Shown here: one piece after another, positions 1 to 7,761 of the stretch
How positions within the stretch are numbered: position 1 is the first letter of the stretch
How the letters are laid out: each line of letters opens with the position of its first letter
DNA from: Polyangiaceae bacterium
GTDB taxonomy: Bacteria > Myxococcota_A > Polyangia > Polyangiales > Polyangiaceae
Length of the DNA: 64,000 nucleotides
Reading direction: 5' to 3'
NCBI GenBank assembly: GCA_016933275.1
Contig: JAFGBI010000199.1
Coordinates: forward strand, 1 to 64,000
Made by a program: the position numbers and the translations under genes
The notes under the pieces: model-generated
What the model saw: only the letters and a program-made list of their open reading frames with translations
What the model was told of the DNA's origin: nothing
Database searches by the model: none

Positions 1-154
1 CACCGATCAGGTTGCCAACAGCAACGGCAGCGCTGAAAACGCGTCCATGCGAGGCGAGGACGCGTTTCCAGCGCTGCCTCTGGTGAGGCCTGCTGCCGGT
101 TCGGTGCTTTTGGTCGTTGGTTTGACGCAGCAATCAGCCTGATTGCTGCTCAGG
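1..154 (+). repeat. 160-bp CTAG-modular intergenic element, copy A (clipped at the window edge)
   Basis: This copy has 21-nt inverted arms at 26-46 and 58-78 (11-nt spacer, one mismatch) and a second hairpin with a 10-bp stem, GCAGCAATCA at 127-136 against TGATTGCTGC at 140-149. Related copies lie at 21488-21647, 37630-37775 and 50233-50392 (inverted). By comparison with the two complete copies, about six bases are missing upstream of position 1. The internal and right CTAG boundaries have decayed to TTTG and CAGG. The small hairpin faces the 3' end of purH, 60 nt away. Confidence 0.9.
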
Positions 155-213
155 GGCTGGTCGCCGAGCGCGTCACCGTCCTGCTGTCGGGAGCCCGTCG
201 GCCCGGCGGGGAA

Positions 214-1779
214 TCAGTGCCGGAAATGGCGGATGCCGGTGAACACCATCGCGATGCCCGCCTCGTTCGCAGCGGCGATCACATCCTCATCGCCCTTGCT
301 GCCGCCCGGCTGTACCACCGCGGTCACCCCCGCGGCGAGGGCAGCTGCCAGGCCATCACGGAAGGGGAAGAAGGCATCGGACGCCAGGACGCTGCCTTTG
401 GCGGTCGCGCCTGCGGCGCGAACCGCGTGCTCCGCGGCTGCGACCCGGGAGGTCTGACCGCCGCCAATGCCGACCGTCGCGTAGCTGCCTGCGGTCGTCC
501 CGGACCGAGCTAGGGTGATGGCATTGCTCTTTACGTGCTTGCAGACGCACCAGGCGAACTCGAGCGCGGCGAGTTCGGCCTCCGACGGCGCGCGGCTCGT
601 GACCACCTTTCCGTGCCGAACCTCACCGAGGCCGGTCGCGTCGCGTGCCTGGACGACGAGGCCGCCGCCGACGCGCTTCAGCTGTAGGTGCGCGTGGTCC
701 GGTCCGAGCCAGGTATTGGTGGCCAGGAGGCGGAGGTTCTTCTTCGTGCGCAGCCGCTCGAGCGCCGGCGCCGAGAACGAGGGAGCGACGATGCACTCCA
801 GGAAGGTCTCGGTGAGCGATCCCGCCGTCTCCGCGTCCACCTCGCGGTTGAGCGCCACGATACCCCCGAAGGCGCTCAGCGCGTCTGCCTCCCGCGCCTG
901 GCGGTAGGCCTCGAGCAGGGTCGTGGCCGTGGCCACGCCACAGGGACTGGTGTGCTTGACGACGACGGCCGCCGGCGCTGGGTGCTCCCGCACGGCGTCG
1001 AGGGCCGCCTCGAGGTCGACGAGGTTGTTGAAGCTCAGCTCCTTCGCCCCCGTGCCGAGGCTCTCTGCCGTCGCCAGCGACCCAGGGGCGGCGTTCCGCT
1101 CGCGATAGAACGCGCCTGTCTGATGGGGGTTCTCTCCATATCGCAGCCCGTATGCCTTCTCGAGCGACAGCGTCAGCGCGCGGGGGTAGCCGTCGGGTTC
1201 GCCTTGCGCGGTGAGCCAGCCGCTGATCGCCCCATCGTAGCTTGCGGTGTGGGCGAACGCCTTGGCGGCCAGGCGCTGCTTGGTGGCGGGGCTCACCACG
1301 CCGTCTTGGGCGAGCTCCGCCAGCACGGGTCCGTAGTCGCCGGGGTCGCAGAGCACGGTCACTCGAGCGTGGTTTTTGGCTGCTGACCGCAGCATGCTCG
1401 GCCCGCCGATGTCGATGTTCTCGATGAGCTCCGCGAAGGTCGCATCCGTCCGCGCCAGCGTTTGCTGGAAGGGGTAGAGGTTTACCGCGACGAGATCGAT
1501 GAACCCCGCGCCGATCCGGCCGAGGTCTGCCTCGTCGTGTCCCTCGCGGGAGAGGATGCCCCCGTGCACTCTCGGGTGGAGTGTCTTCACTCGGCCGTCC
1601 ATGACCTCGGGGGACTCCGTGTAGCTCTCGACCGTACGGACCAGGATCCCCGCGGCCTCGATCGCCTTGTACGTCCCGCCCGTGGACAGGAGCTCCACGC
1701 CACGGTCGGCGAGCGCGCGGGCGAGGTCGAGGATGCCGGTCTTGTCGGAAACGGAGAGGAGGGCGCGGCGGATCGTCAT
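214..1779 (-). CDS. purH: Bifunctional AICAR formyltransferase / IMP cyclohydrolase PurH
   Basis: Catalyses the last two steps of de novo IMP synthesis: formylation of AICAR with 10-formyl-THF and ring closure to IMP, in the cytoplasm. The 521-residue product matches the usual PurH length. The N-terminal MGS-like cyclohydrolase domain shows LLSTGGTYKAIEAAGI and MDGRVKTLHPRVHGG. The transformylase domain shows the Lys-His pair in VVVKHTSPCGVA, where many homologues have KHxNPCG, and ASDAFFPFRDGL near the C-terminus. The reading frame stays open about 160 codons upstream, but the family begins at MTIRRALLSVSDKTG, so the ATG at 1779 was chosen; a G-rich stretch precedes it. It appears monocistronic. 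Confidence 0.96.
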   Translation of the reverse strand: MTIRRALLSVSDKTGILDLARALADRGVELLSTGGTYKAIEAAGILVRTVESYTESPEVMDGRVKTLHPRVHGGILSREGHDEADLGRIGAGFIDLVAVNLYPFQQTLARTDATFAELIENIDIGGPSMLRSAAKNHARVTVLCDPGDYGPVLAELAQDGVVSPATKQRLAAKAFAHTASYDGAISGWLTAQGEPDGYPRALTLSLEKAYGLRYGENPHQTGAFYRERNAAPGSLATAESLGTGAKELSFNNLVDLEAALDAVREHPAPAAVVVKHTSPCGVATATTLLEAYRQAREADALSAFGGIVALNREVDAETAGSLTETFLECIVAPSFSAPALERLRTKKNLRLLATNTWLGPDHAHLQLKRVGGGLVVQARDATGLGEVRHGKVVTSRAPSEAELAALEFAWCVCKHVKSNAITLARSGTTAGSYATVGIGGGQTSRVAAAEHAVRAAGATAKGSVLASDAFFPFRDGLAAALAAGVTAVVQPGGSKGDEDVIAAANEAGIAMVFTGIRHFRH

Positions 1780-2278
1780 GGTGCCCCCGAGGTATTCTGG
1801 CCGAGCGGCATCGTCAATCGGCGAGTGGGGATATCGAGCCTCGAATGGATCGTTCCGCCGGGACGCGGCATGGGGCCGCCCTGCGACCTGTCCCATCGGA
1901 CCAGCGGCTCGGCTCTGGTTGGGGACGGCGTTTGCTGGCGCCGCGATCGGGTGGGGGAGGGACGATCGGAACGACGGACCCCCCGGTACCGGGGGGGGGG
2001 CCGTACAGCCGGATGGCGACCGTTCCGAGGTCGCCGAGGTGGAGTCCCATGTCCGGGCGGTGGCTGTGGAGGATGCGGCGGCCGTCCGGCTGGGGTGCGG
2101 TTCGGGACCGATCGGGTGGGGGACATCGGTGTGGACGGTGGCGAGGCCATTGTCCGGTACTCGCTTCGACCTGAGGTCGTTCGAGGCGAGTCTTGCCGCA
2201 ACCCGCGCCTGGACGGGCGCCCGCGAAGCTTCCTTCGGGCCGGGCCAGCCCGGCATCGCTTCCGGCGCCGGGGCTCCA
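1780..2278. other. Intergenic region of about 500 bp with an 18-bp perfect palindrome
   Basis: No convincing gene lies between purH and the pseudouridine synthase gene; open frames here have no recognisable product. The visible structure is a perfect palindrome at 1979-1996 (six C, GGTACC, six G) inside a run of ten G at 1991-2000. The purH promoter is expected here but no clear -35/-10 pair was identified. Confidence 0.6.
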
Positions 2279-3358
2279 TCAGGCCTCCTCCTTTTGGGCC
2301 CAGAACCGCGCCAGGTCTGGGGCGAGAGGGGCGATGAGATCGAGAGTCCTGCCTGTGAGCGCGTGGGGCAGCTGGTATCGGTGGGCGTGGAGGGCTTGGC
2401 GGGGCAGCTCCAGCCGCCCGAGATCCTCGAGGGTGAGCTCGTCGTCCGCGCCGCGTGCGTGCATTCGTTCGTCGGGTCCGTAGAGCTTGTCCCCGACCAC
2501 CGCGGTGCCCTGGGCGGCCAGGTGGATGCGGATCTGGTGCTGGCGCCCCGTGAGCAGGCGACACGCGACCAGGGAATAGCCCTGCCGGCGCTCGAGGACC
2601 GACACCTCCGTCCGGGCTTCCATGCCCTGCCCGCGGCGGGCGATCCGCATCTTGACGCGAAGGGGGTTGGTGGGGTCGACCTCGAGTGGTGCGTCGATCG
2701 TCCCCTCGGGGGGCTCGCCCCAGGTGATCGCGAGGTAGGTCTTGTGCACCCGGTCGGCGAGGGCTGCCCCGCGGCGAGCCGCGGCCTGCCAGTCGCGCGT
2801 CAGCTCTGCGTCATCGAGCCGCTCCGCGGCGGCTGCGATCGACCGGTCCTCGAGCAGGCGCTTGAAGGCTCGGTCCGCCTCCGCTGTCTTGGCGACGAGG
2901 AGGATGCCGCTCGTTTCACGGTCCAGACGATGGATGAGCGACAGGAACGTCTCGGGTCGCTTGGCGGAGAGCCGCTTGATCACCGTGTTCCGGTAGTAGC
3001 GCGCGGTCGGGTGCACCGCGACGAGCGGGGGCTTGTCGATCACGAGGAGAGAATCGTCTTCGTAGATCGATCGGAGCTCGATCGGCTCCTCGTCTTCCAC
3101 CTCGAACGGCGGGCGCCAGAGGACTACCCGGTCCTCTGCGCGGAGGCGGTCGCTCGGGCAGAGCCTTCGGCCATCGGGCGTGAAGGCGCTGTTCTCCACG
3201 ATCGCGCGGGCTCGCGTGCGGCTCGTGTTGCGGAGCTGGGACGCGATGAACACGTCCACGCGCCTGCCCGCAGATTCGGGCGGTACCCGGAATACCCGCA
3301 GGATGTGGGCCTCGTCGATCCCCGCCGGGCGGCTGATCTCTGGGGCTTCGTCCGTCAT
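2279..3358 (-). CDS. RluA-family ribosomal/tRNA pseudouridine synthase
   Basis: Isomerises uridine to pseudouridine in structured RNA. The 359-residue protein has an N-terminal S4-like RNA-binding region (about residues 25-80, RRVDVFIASQLRNTSRTRAR) and then the catalytic domain with the RluA signature SLIHRLDRETSGILLVAKT, whose Asp is the nucleophile. A later LLTGRQHQIRIHLA matches the conserved RQHQIR segment. The ATG at 3358 overlaps the argB stop as ATGA, which fixes the start and suggests translational coupling. The RNA target (RluA, RluC or RluD type) cannot be assigned from sequence alone. An insertion rich in charged residues follows the catalytic motif (around EDRSIAAAAERLDDAEL). Confidence 0.9.
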   Translation of the reverse strand: MTDEAPEISRPAGIDEAHILRVFRVPPESAGRRVDVFIASQLRNTSRTRARAIVENSAFTPDGRRLCPSDRLRAEDRVVLWRPPFEVEDEEPIELRSIYEDDSLLVIDKPPLVAVHPTARYYRNTVIKRLSAKRPETFLSLIHRLDRETSGILLVAKTAEADRAFKRLLEDRSIAAAAERLDDAELTRDWQAAARRGAALADRVHKTYLAITWGEPPEGTIDAPLEVDPTNPLRVKMRIARRGQGMEARTEVSVLERRQGYSLVACRLLTGRQHQIRIHLAAQGTAVVGDKLYGPDERMHARGADDELTLEDLGRLELPRQALHAHRYQLPHALTGRTLDLIAPLAPDLARFWAQKEEA

Positions 3359-4257
3359 CGCGGTTCGAGGACGGCGGCCCGCGCGATCTCGGTGCCCACC
3401 CCGCTGTCCGTGAAGATCTCGAGCAGCAGCGCGTGGCGCACCCGCCCGTCGATGATGTGAACCTTCTCGACGCCGTATTCTACGGCCTCGAGCGCGCACT
3501 CGACCTTGGGGATCATCCCTCCGCGAATCGCTCCCGATTCGATCATGGCGCGCGCCTCTCGGGCGTGTAGCGACGGCAGATGGCGGCCGTCGCTGTCCTT
3601 CACGCCCTCCACGTCCGTCATCAAGACGAGCTTCGCCGCCTTCAGGGACGCGGCGATGGCACCCGCCGCCGTGTCGGCGTTGACGTTGAGGGCGTTGCCG
3701 TGCTTGTCGGTGCCGATCGGCGCGATCACCGGAATGAACCCCTTCTCGACCAGCTGCCCCACGAGCTCCGGGCTCACGCTCTCGACCCGCCCGACGCGGC
3801 CGAGATCCACGATCGTGGAGTTGCCCCGGGCGTCTTGGCCAGCCACCCCGTCGACCTTGCAGGCACGGATGAAATGGTCGTCCTTGCCGCTGAGGCCCAC
3901 GGCCCGCCCGCCTTGCGCGCAGATCATCCCGACGATGCTCTGGTTCACTCCTCCCCCCAGCACCATCTCGACCACGTCCATCGTCTCGTCGTCAGTGACC
4001 CGCAGGCCGCCCGAGAAGGTGGAGACGATCCCCATGCGTTCGAGGGTCGTGTTGATCTGGGGGCCGCCGCCATGGACCACGACCACGTGGATCCCGACGA
4101 AGCGGAGCAGGCTCACGTCACGGGCGAAGCTCTGCTTTAGCTCCTCGTCTACCATGGCGTGCCCGCCATACTTCACGACGAACGTCTTCCTGTGGAAGCG
4201 ACGGATGTACGGGAGCGCCTCCTGGAGGATCTCGGCCTTGCGGACCAGCTCGTCCAT
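3355..4257 (-). CDS. argB: Acetylglutamate kinase
   Basis: Phosphorylates N-acetyl-L-glutamate in the arginine pathway. The 300-residue product has family length and the amino-acid-kinase landmarks: KTFVVKYGGHAM near the N-terminus, VVVVHGGGPQI, the nucleotide-site Lys in GGMIPKVECAL, and a C-terminal HIIDGRVRHALLLEIFTDSGVGTEI. The frame stays open for more than 200 codons upstream without family similarity, so the start is set at MDELVRKAEILQEALPYI, ATG at 4257. It is transcribed away from the glycogen-synthase-like gene and ends in a 4-nt ATGA overlap with the pseudouridine synthase gene. Confidence 0.96.
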   Translation of the reverse strand: MDELVRKAEILQEALPYIRRFHRKTFVVKYGGHAMVDEELKQSFARDVSLLRFVGIHVVVVHGGGPQINTTLERMGIVSTFSGGLRVTDDETMDVVEMVLGGGVNQSIVGMICAQGGRAVGLSGKDDHFIRACKVDGVAGQDARGNSTIVDLGRVGRVESVSPELVGQLVEKGFIPVIAPIGTDKHGNALNVNADTAAGAIAASLKAAKLVLMTDVEGVKDSDGRHLPSLHAREARAMIESGAIRGGMIPKVECALEAVEYGVEKVHIIDGRVRHALLLEIFTDSGVGTEIARAAVLEPR

Positions 4258-4437
4258 GGCGCGGCAGGGTAGCGGACCGCCCAGGCCGTGCAATGGGCCG
4301 GAGGCGCGTTGGCAGTGCCGGGGGGCGGAGGCTCCTACGGCTCGCACCTGCGGCAGGGTGGCTGGGTCCCGTCCGGAGACGGGGGCCGGGGACCTGTCTG
4401 GTCGGACGCCCGCGCCGTGTGGTAGAGGCGGCGAGCC

Positions 4438-5868
4438 ATGGACATCCTGATGGTCACCGCGGAGCTCGCTCCCTACGCTCGCTTCTCGGACGCGGCCGAG
4501 GCCGTGGGAGCGCTCTCGAAGACGCTCCGGCAGATCGGTCACGACGTGACGGTCGCCGTCCCGAGGTATCCGGGCTTCGAGGCGCAGGGGCTGCTGTTGG
4601 CGCGGCGATTGACCCCGCTCCTGCTGGCCAGGGGCGTCTCGGTCACCGTCTTCGACGGCCAGCTCGCCTCGGGGGTGCGCCTGGTGCTGTTTGATGCTCC
4701 CGAGCTCGCGACCGCGAACGGGATCTGCGGCGATGGAGGGGTGGACGCGGAGACCGAGGCGCGACGGTGCGCGTGCTTCGCGCAGGCCGCGGCGGCGCTC
4801 GTTCGGCAGCGCTCGCAGCAGGGGACCCCCTTCGACGTCGTTCATCTGCACGACTGGCCCGGTGCGCTGGTCCCGCTCGTGCTGAGCCGAATGGAGGACC
4901 TTCTCGTGCCGACCGTGCTCACGGTCCACGATCTCACGCGCCAGGGTCGGTTCTCGCCGGCCGAGCTCGGCGGTCTAGGTCTTCCCGCCGACGTGGCGGG
5001 CGAGGCTGGAATGGCCCTCGACGGGGAGCTCTGCGCCCTCAAGGGGGGGCTATTGTTCGCGGATGAGGTGGCGCTCGTGTCTGGCACCGTGTGTGACGAG
5101 CTCCGGGTGGACCCACGAGCGGGCGCGCTGGTAAGGTTCCTCGAGGATCGCGAGCTGGCGGCGGCGGTGATCGGCAACGGGATCGACTACGCGATCCACA
5201 ATCCCGCTACCGATCCCACCCTGGCAAGTAGGTTCGACGCCGAGGATCCTGCGCGCCGCGGGCTCTCGAAGGCGGATCTGCTCAGGCGGTTCGAGCTCGA
5301 CCTCGACCTCACTCGCCCGCTCGTGGCAGTCTTCGTCGACGAGCGGCGGGGATACGCCGGCGACGTCGTGGTCGAGGCGCTGCCGGAGCTCTTGAGGCTC
5401 GACGTCGCGCTCGTTCTCGTCGGGGCGCTCGCGACCGATGCTGCCATCGAAGCCGAGCGGACACGCCACCCCGATCGCCTCGGTCTCCAGCCTCTCGTGG
5501 ACGACGTGGCTCAGCGCCGGCTGTTCGCGGGGGTCGACCTCGTCGTCTTTCCGTTTCGGGCCGTGACCGGCGGCTTCCCGGTGCTCGTCGCGGGGCGCTA
5601 CGGCGCGGTTCCCGTTGCCCACGCCACCGGTCCTGCGGGTGAGCGGGTGGTGGACGCGGACGCAGAACTGCGGACCGGCACTGGGTTCCTCTTCGACGAG
5701 ATCGAGCCGCGCGCCCTGACGGCAGCCGTGGCCCGGGCCGTGGTGGCCTACCACCGACCGGAATGGCCCTCCCTCGTCGTTCGTGTGATGCGTCAGGACT
5801 CGAGCTGGGACCGGCCGGCTCGTCGCTATGTGCAGCTCTACCGCCAGGCGATCGCCAGCAAGGAATGA
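4438..5868 (+). CDS. Glycogen/starch synthase-like GT5 protein with altered active site
   Basis: A 476-residue protein with the GlgA fold: N-terminal DILMVTAELAPYARF, HLHDWPGALVPLVL (the usual HxHDW motif), TVLTVHDLTRQGRF, IGNGIDYAIHNPATDP, and a C-terminal TGFLFDE segment. Two signature elements of ADP-glucose-dependent glycogen synthases are missing. The N-terminal KxGGL motif is replaced by RFSDAAEAVGAL, and the conserved PSxxEPCGL region reads FPFRAVTGGFPVLVAGRYGA, so the conserved Glu is absent. The flanking sequence is in frame and well conserved, so a simple frameshift does not explain the losses. It may be an inactive or repurposed synthase. The start has a GAGGCGGCGAG-like purine stretch upstream. 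Confidence 0.8.
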   Translation: MDILMVTAELAPYARFSDAAEAVGALSKTLRQIGHDVTVAVPRYPGFEAQGLLLARRLTPLLLARGVSVTVFDGQLASGVRLVLFDAPELATANGICGDGGVDAETEARRCACFAQAAAALVRQRSQQGTPFDVVHLHDWPGALVPLVLSRMEDLLVPTVLTVHDLTRQGRFSPAELGGLGLPADVAGEAGMALDGELCALKGGLLFADEVALVSGTVCDELRVDPRAGALVRFLEDRELAAAVIGNGIDYAIHNPATDPTLASRFDAEDPARRGLSKADLLRRFELDLDLTRPLVAVFVDERRGYAGDVVVEALPELLRLDVALVLVGALATDAAIEAERTRHPDRLGLQPLVDDVAQRRLFAGVDLVVFPFRAVTGGFPVLVAGRYGAVPVAHATGPAGERVVDADAELRTGTGFLFDEIEPRALTAAVARAVVAYHRPEWPSLVVRVMRQDSSWDRPARRYVQLYRQAIASKE

Positions 5869-6076
5869 CCCCCACGGCAGCCGTTCGAGGCTTGCGGGTC
5901 AGACGGGGCCACGTCCAGGGAGGAGCCGCTGGCGAGCCGGCGCCGTGATGGCGACCACCGACGGGTGGTGGTGACCGCGCTCCATCGGTTCGAATCCATT
6001 AGACATTTTATTGAGATGGTCGACCCCGCCCCCGCGCCCGTTGGGCTGGTCCGGTTGCGATGGGGGTTGACGCCGA

Positions 6077-6108
6077 ACGAACGTTCGTCGAATTGAACGG
6101 CAGTTCGA
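6077..6108. promoter_or_regulatory. Probable TetR-family operator
   Basis: A perfect 12-bp palindrome, ACGAACGTTCGT at 6077-6088, is followed directly by an interrupted palindrome with arms TCGAA (6088-6092) and TTCGA (6104-6108). Both lie 22-53 bp upstream of the TetR-family gene at 6130. Paired palindromes here fit autoregulation by a dimeric TetR protein. This is inferred from position and symmetry. The rest of the 5869-6129 gap shows nothing else clear. Confidence 0.6.
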
Positions 6109-6129
6109 CATCCTGAGCTTCGGATCGGA

Positions 6130-6861
6130 ATGACCTACACTGGCGACGGGAGGAGACAGCGGGTGGTGGCCCGCACGCGCGCGGAAATCCTGCACGCCGC
6201 GGCCCGGGCCTTCAGCAGGACCGGCTATCGGTCGGTGACGATGCGGGCGATCGCGGACGAGGCGGGGTACACCGCGGCGTCGCTCTACACCTATTTCAGG
6301 AGCAAGGAGGAGATCGTCACTGCCCTACGGAAACTCGTCCGGGAGGAGTTCGAGGCCGTCATCGACGAGCCACCGCCGTCCCACCTGGGCTTCCCGGACC
6401 GGTTCGAGCTTCTGGTGTGCCACCTCCTCGAGCACGCCGAGCGACGGAGCGACTGGTTTCTGCTCTTCCTTTCGGTCCTGCAGTCGAACCAGCATTCGGC
6501 CGAGACCAAGGAGCTGCCCGATGCGTTGCTGGCCGTCGAGCAAACGCGCTCACGGGTGGCGCGTTGGTTCGAGGAGCATGGGAACGCACAGGATCTTGGC
6601 CACCATGACCCGAGCGATCTGGCCCGCTTCTTCTCTGGGGTCATCCAGAGCTTTCTGGCAAGCTGGTTGCTCGAGGGCACTCCCCCCGGGGGACTGACGC
6701 GCCGGACCGCCGTCATCGTCGAGCTCTTGCTTCACGGCGTGACCGGTCTCCGCGACAGGAACCAGCCCTGCGGGGATGCACGGATCGTGGGCATGGACCC
6801 GCGCCCATCGGTCGGCGGCGAGGTTTCGTCACCGCGTCCGCTCGGGATCGAGAACGAGTAG
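6130..6861 (+). CDS. TetR/AcrR-family transcriptional regulator
   Basis: A 243-residue regulator. The N-terminal helix-turn-helix is clear: RTRAEILHAAARAFSRTGYRSVTMRAIADEAGYTAASLYTYFRSKEEI in successive pieces over about residues 17-65, with the GYTAASLYTYF recognition helix typical of the family. The remaining 180 residues form the helical ligand-binding part and are poorly conserved, so the effector is unknown. The last 35 or so residues (from about GLRDRNQPCG) look disordered. Two palindromes immediately upstream suggest autoregulation. Likely targets are itself, the convergent SRPBCC gene or the downstream polysaccharide block, but nothing in the sequence decides this. Confidence 0.9.
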   Translation: MTYTGDGRRQRVVARTRAEILHAAARAFSRTGYRSVTMRAIADEAGYTAASLYTYFRSKEEIVTALRKLVREEFEAVIDEPPPSHLGFPDRFELLVCHLLEHAERRSDWFLLFLSVLQSNQHSAETKELPDALLAVEQTRSRVARWFEEHGNAQDLGHHDPSDLARFFSGVIQSFLASWLLEGTPPGGLTRRTAVIVELLLHGVTGLRDRNQPCGDARIVGMDPRPSVGGEVSSPRPLGIENE

Positions 6862-6931
6862 GTGGTCGGTGGTCACACTCGACGATCAGGGGCAAGGGCT
6901 CACCCAACCAAGGGATGGAGAACGCGGCTGG

Positions 6932-7549
6932 CTACGGCCGCCGTTCCGCCTCCTTCCGCAGGTTGTTGACGAAGTGGGCTGCGGCCCCGGTCACCTCCTT
7001 GGTGACGAGCGAGCCCGGCAGGGGGAGCTTCGGATCGACGAGCATTTCCACCGAGAGCCGAGTCTGGTCGGTGCCCACCGGTTCGAGCCGATAGACGATC
7101 TCCATCCGTTCCACGTTGCCCCGAACGTAGCTGCTCGCGAGTACCTGCTCGTTGCCGGTGCGACGTGGCGAGCCGAAACGAAGGACGGAGGAAAGCCGCG
7201 ACCGGCCGTTGAGGATGGGGACCGTGAGCGAGATGTCGCGATGGCCGTCACGGTCCTCGACCACGCGAACCGCCTCGATGCGGCGGATGAACCCGGGGTA
7301 GCGCTCGAAGTCGTTCACCACGGCGAGGACCTTGGTGAGGGGTTGTCGGACCACGACCCGGGCTCCGCCCCCGCGGATGCGGCTCGCTGGAAACCCTACC
7401 TCGTACCGTTCGACCCGGGCTTTTTGCTCCGGCGCCGCCTGACACGGCACGGCCGACTCGGGTCCTGCGCTCGAGGTCTGGGCAGCGGTGTTAACGGCTA
7501 CTGTTGCCAGGAGGACACATGTGAACCGGATACCCTGGCGGTGGGTCAT
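6932..7549 (-). CDS. Exported SRPBCC/START-like (polyketide-cyclase-type) protein
   Basis: A 205-residue protein with an N-terminal signal peptide (MTHRQGIRFTCVLLATVAVNTAAQ) followed by a START/SRPBCC-type hydrophobic-pocket domain. RVVVRQPLTKVLAVVNDFERYPGFIRRI matches the Coq10/polyketide-cyclase N-terminal pattern, and a C-terminal helix AAHFVNNLRKEAERRP closes the fold. Such proteins bind lipids or other hydrophobic ligands; here it is presumably periplasmic. The frame continues upstream through the 12-bp repeat (reading QKSW repeats), so the start is set at the ATG at 7549 in front of the signal peptide. It is divergent from the glycosyltransferase gene, with about 210 bp between them. 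Confidence 0.82.
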   Translation of the reverse strand: MTHRQGIRFTCVLLATVAVNTAAQTSSAGPESAVPCQAAPEQKARVERYEVGFPASRIRGGGARVVVRQPLTKVLAVVNDFERYPGFIRRIEAVRVVEDRDGHRDISLTVPILNGRSRLSSVLRFGSPRRTGNEQVLASSYVRGNVERMEIVYRLEPVGTDQTRLSVEMLVDPKLPLPGSLVTKEVTGAAAHFVNNLRKEAERRP

Positions 7550-7761
7550 GATTTCATGCTTCGTTGGTGGATGGTGGGGGAGGAGGGGTGATGGGCGCTG
7601 ATCGTGGGTATTCGGGCCGGGACGGGTTGCGCGACGAGGATTCCGTGAGCAGCCCTGAAACACCAGCGGATGTTCCGGGCACAGTCCCTGCACTCGGCGG
7701 TCCCGCCGCCCCTTCCGACTGGGGTTGGGGTCCATCGTGTGCCGTCGAGGATGAGGTTTTG

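Noticed and set aside
1780-2256. N-terminal extension of the purH reading frame by about 160 codons
   Set aside because: The extension is Pro/Ser/Arg-rich with no family similarity, while PurH proteins begin at MTIRRALLSVSDKTG. High-G+C DNA leaves long frames open by chance.
1667-3460. Long plus-strand open frame of 597 codons
   Set aside because: It lies antisense to purH and the pseudouridine synthase gene, whose protein motifs are clear on the minus strand; the plus-strand product has no recognisable family.
4438-5868. Frameshift as the cause of the missing GlgA motifs
   Set aside because: The motif-bearing segments are flanked on both sides by conserved in-frame sequence, and the other frames at these places do not encode KxGGL or EPCGL.
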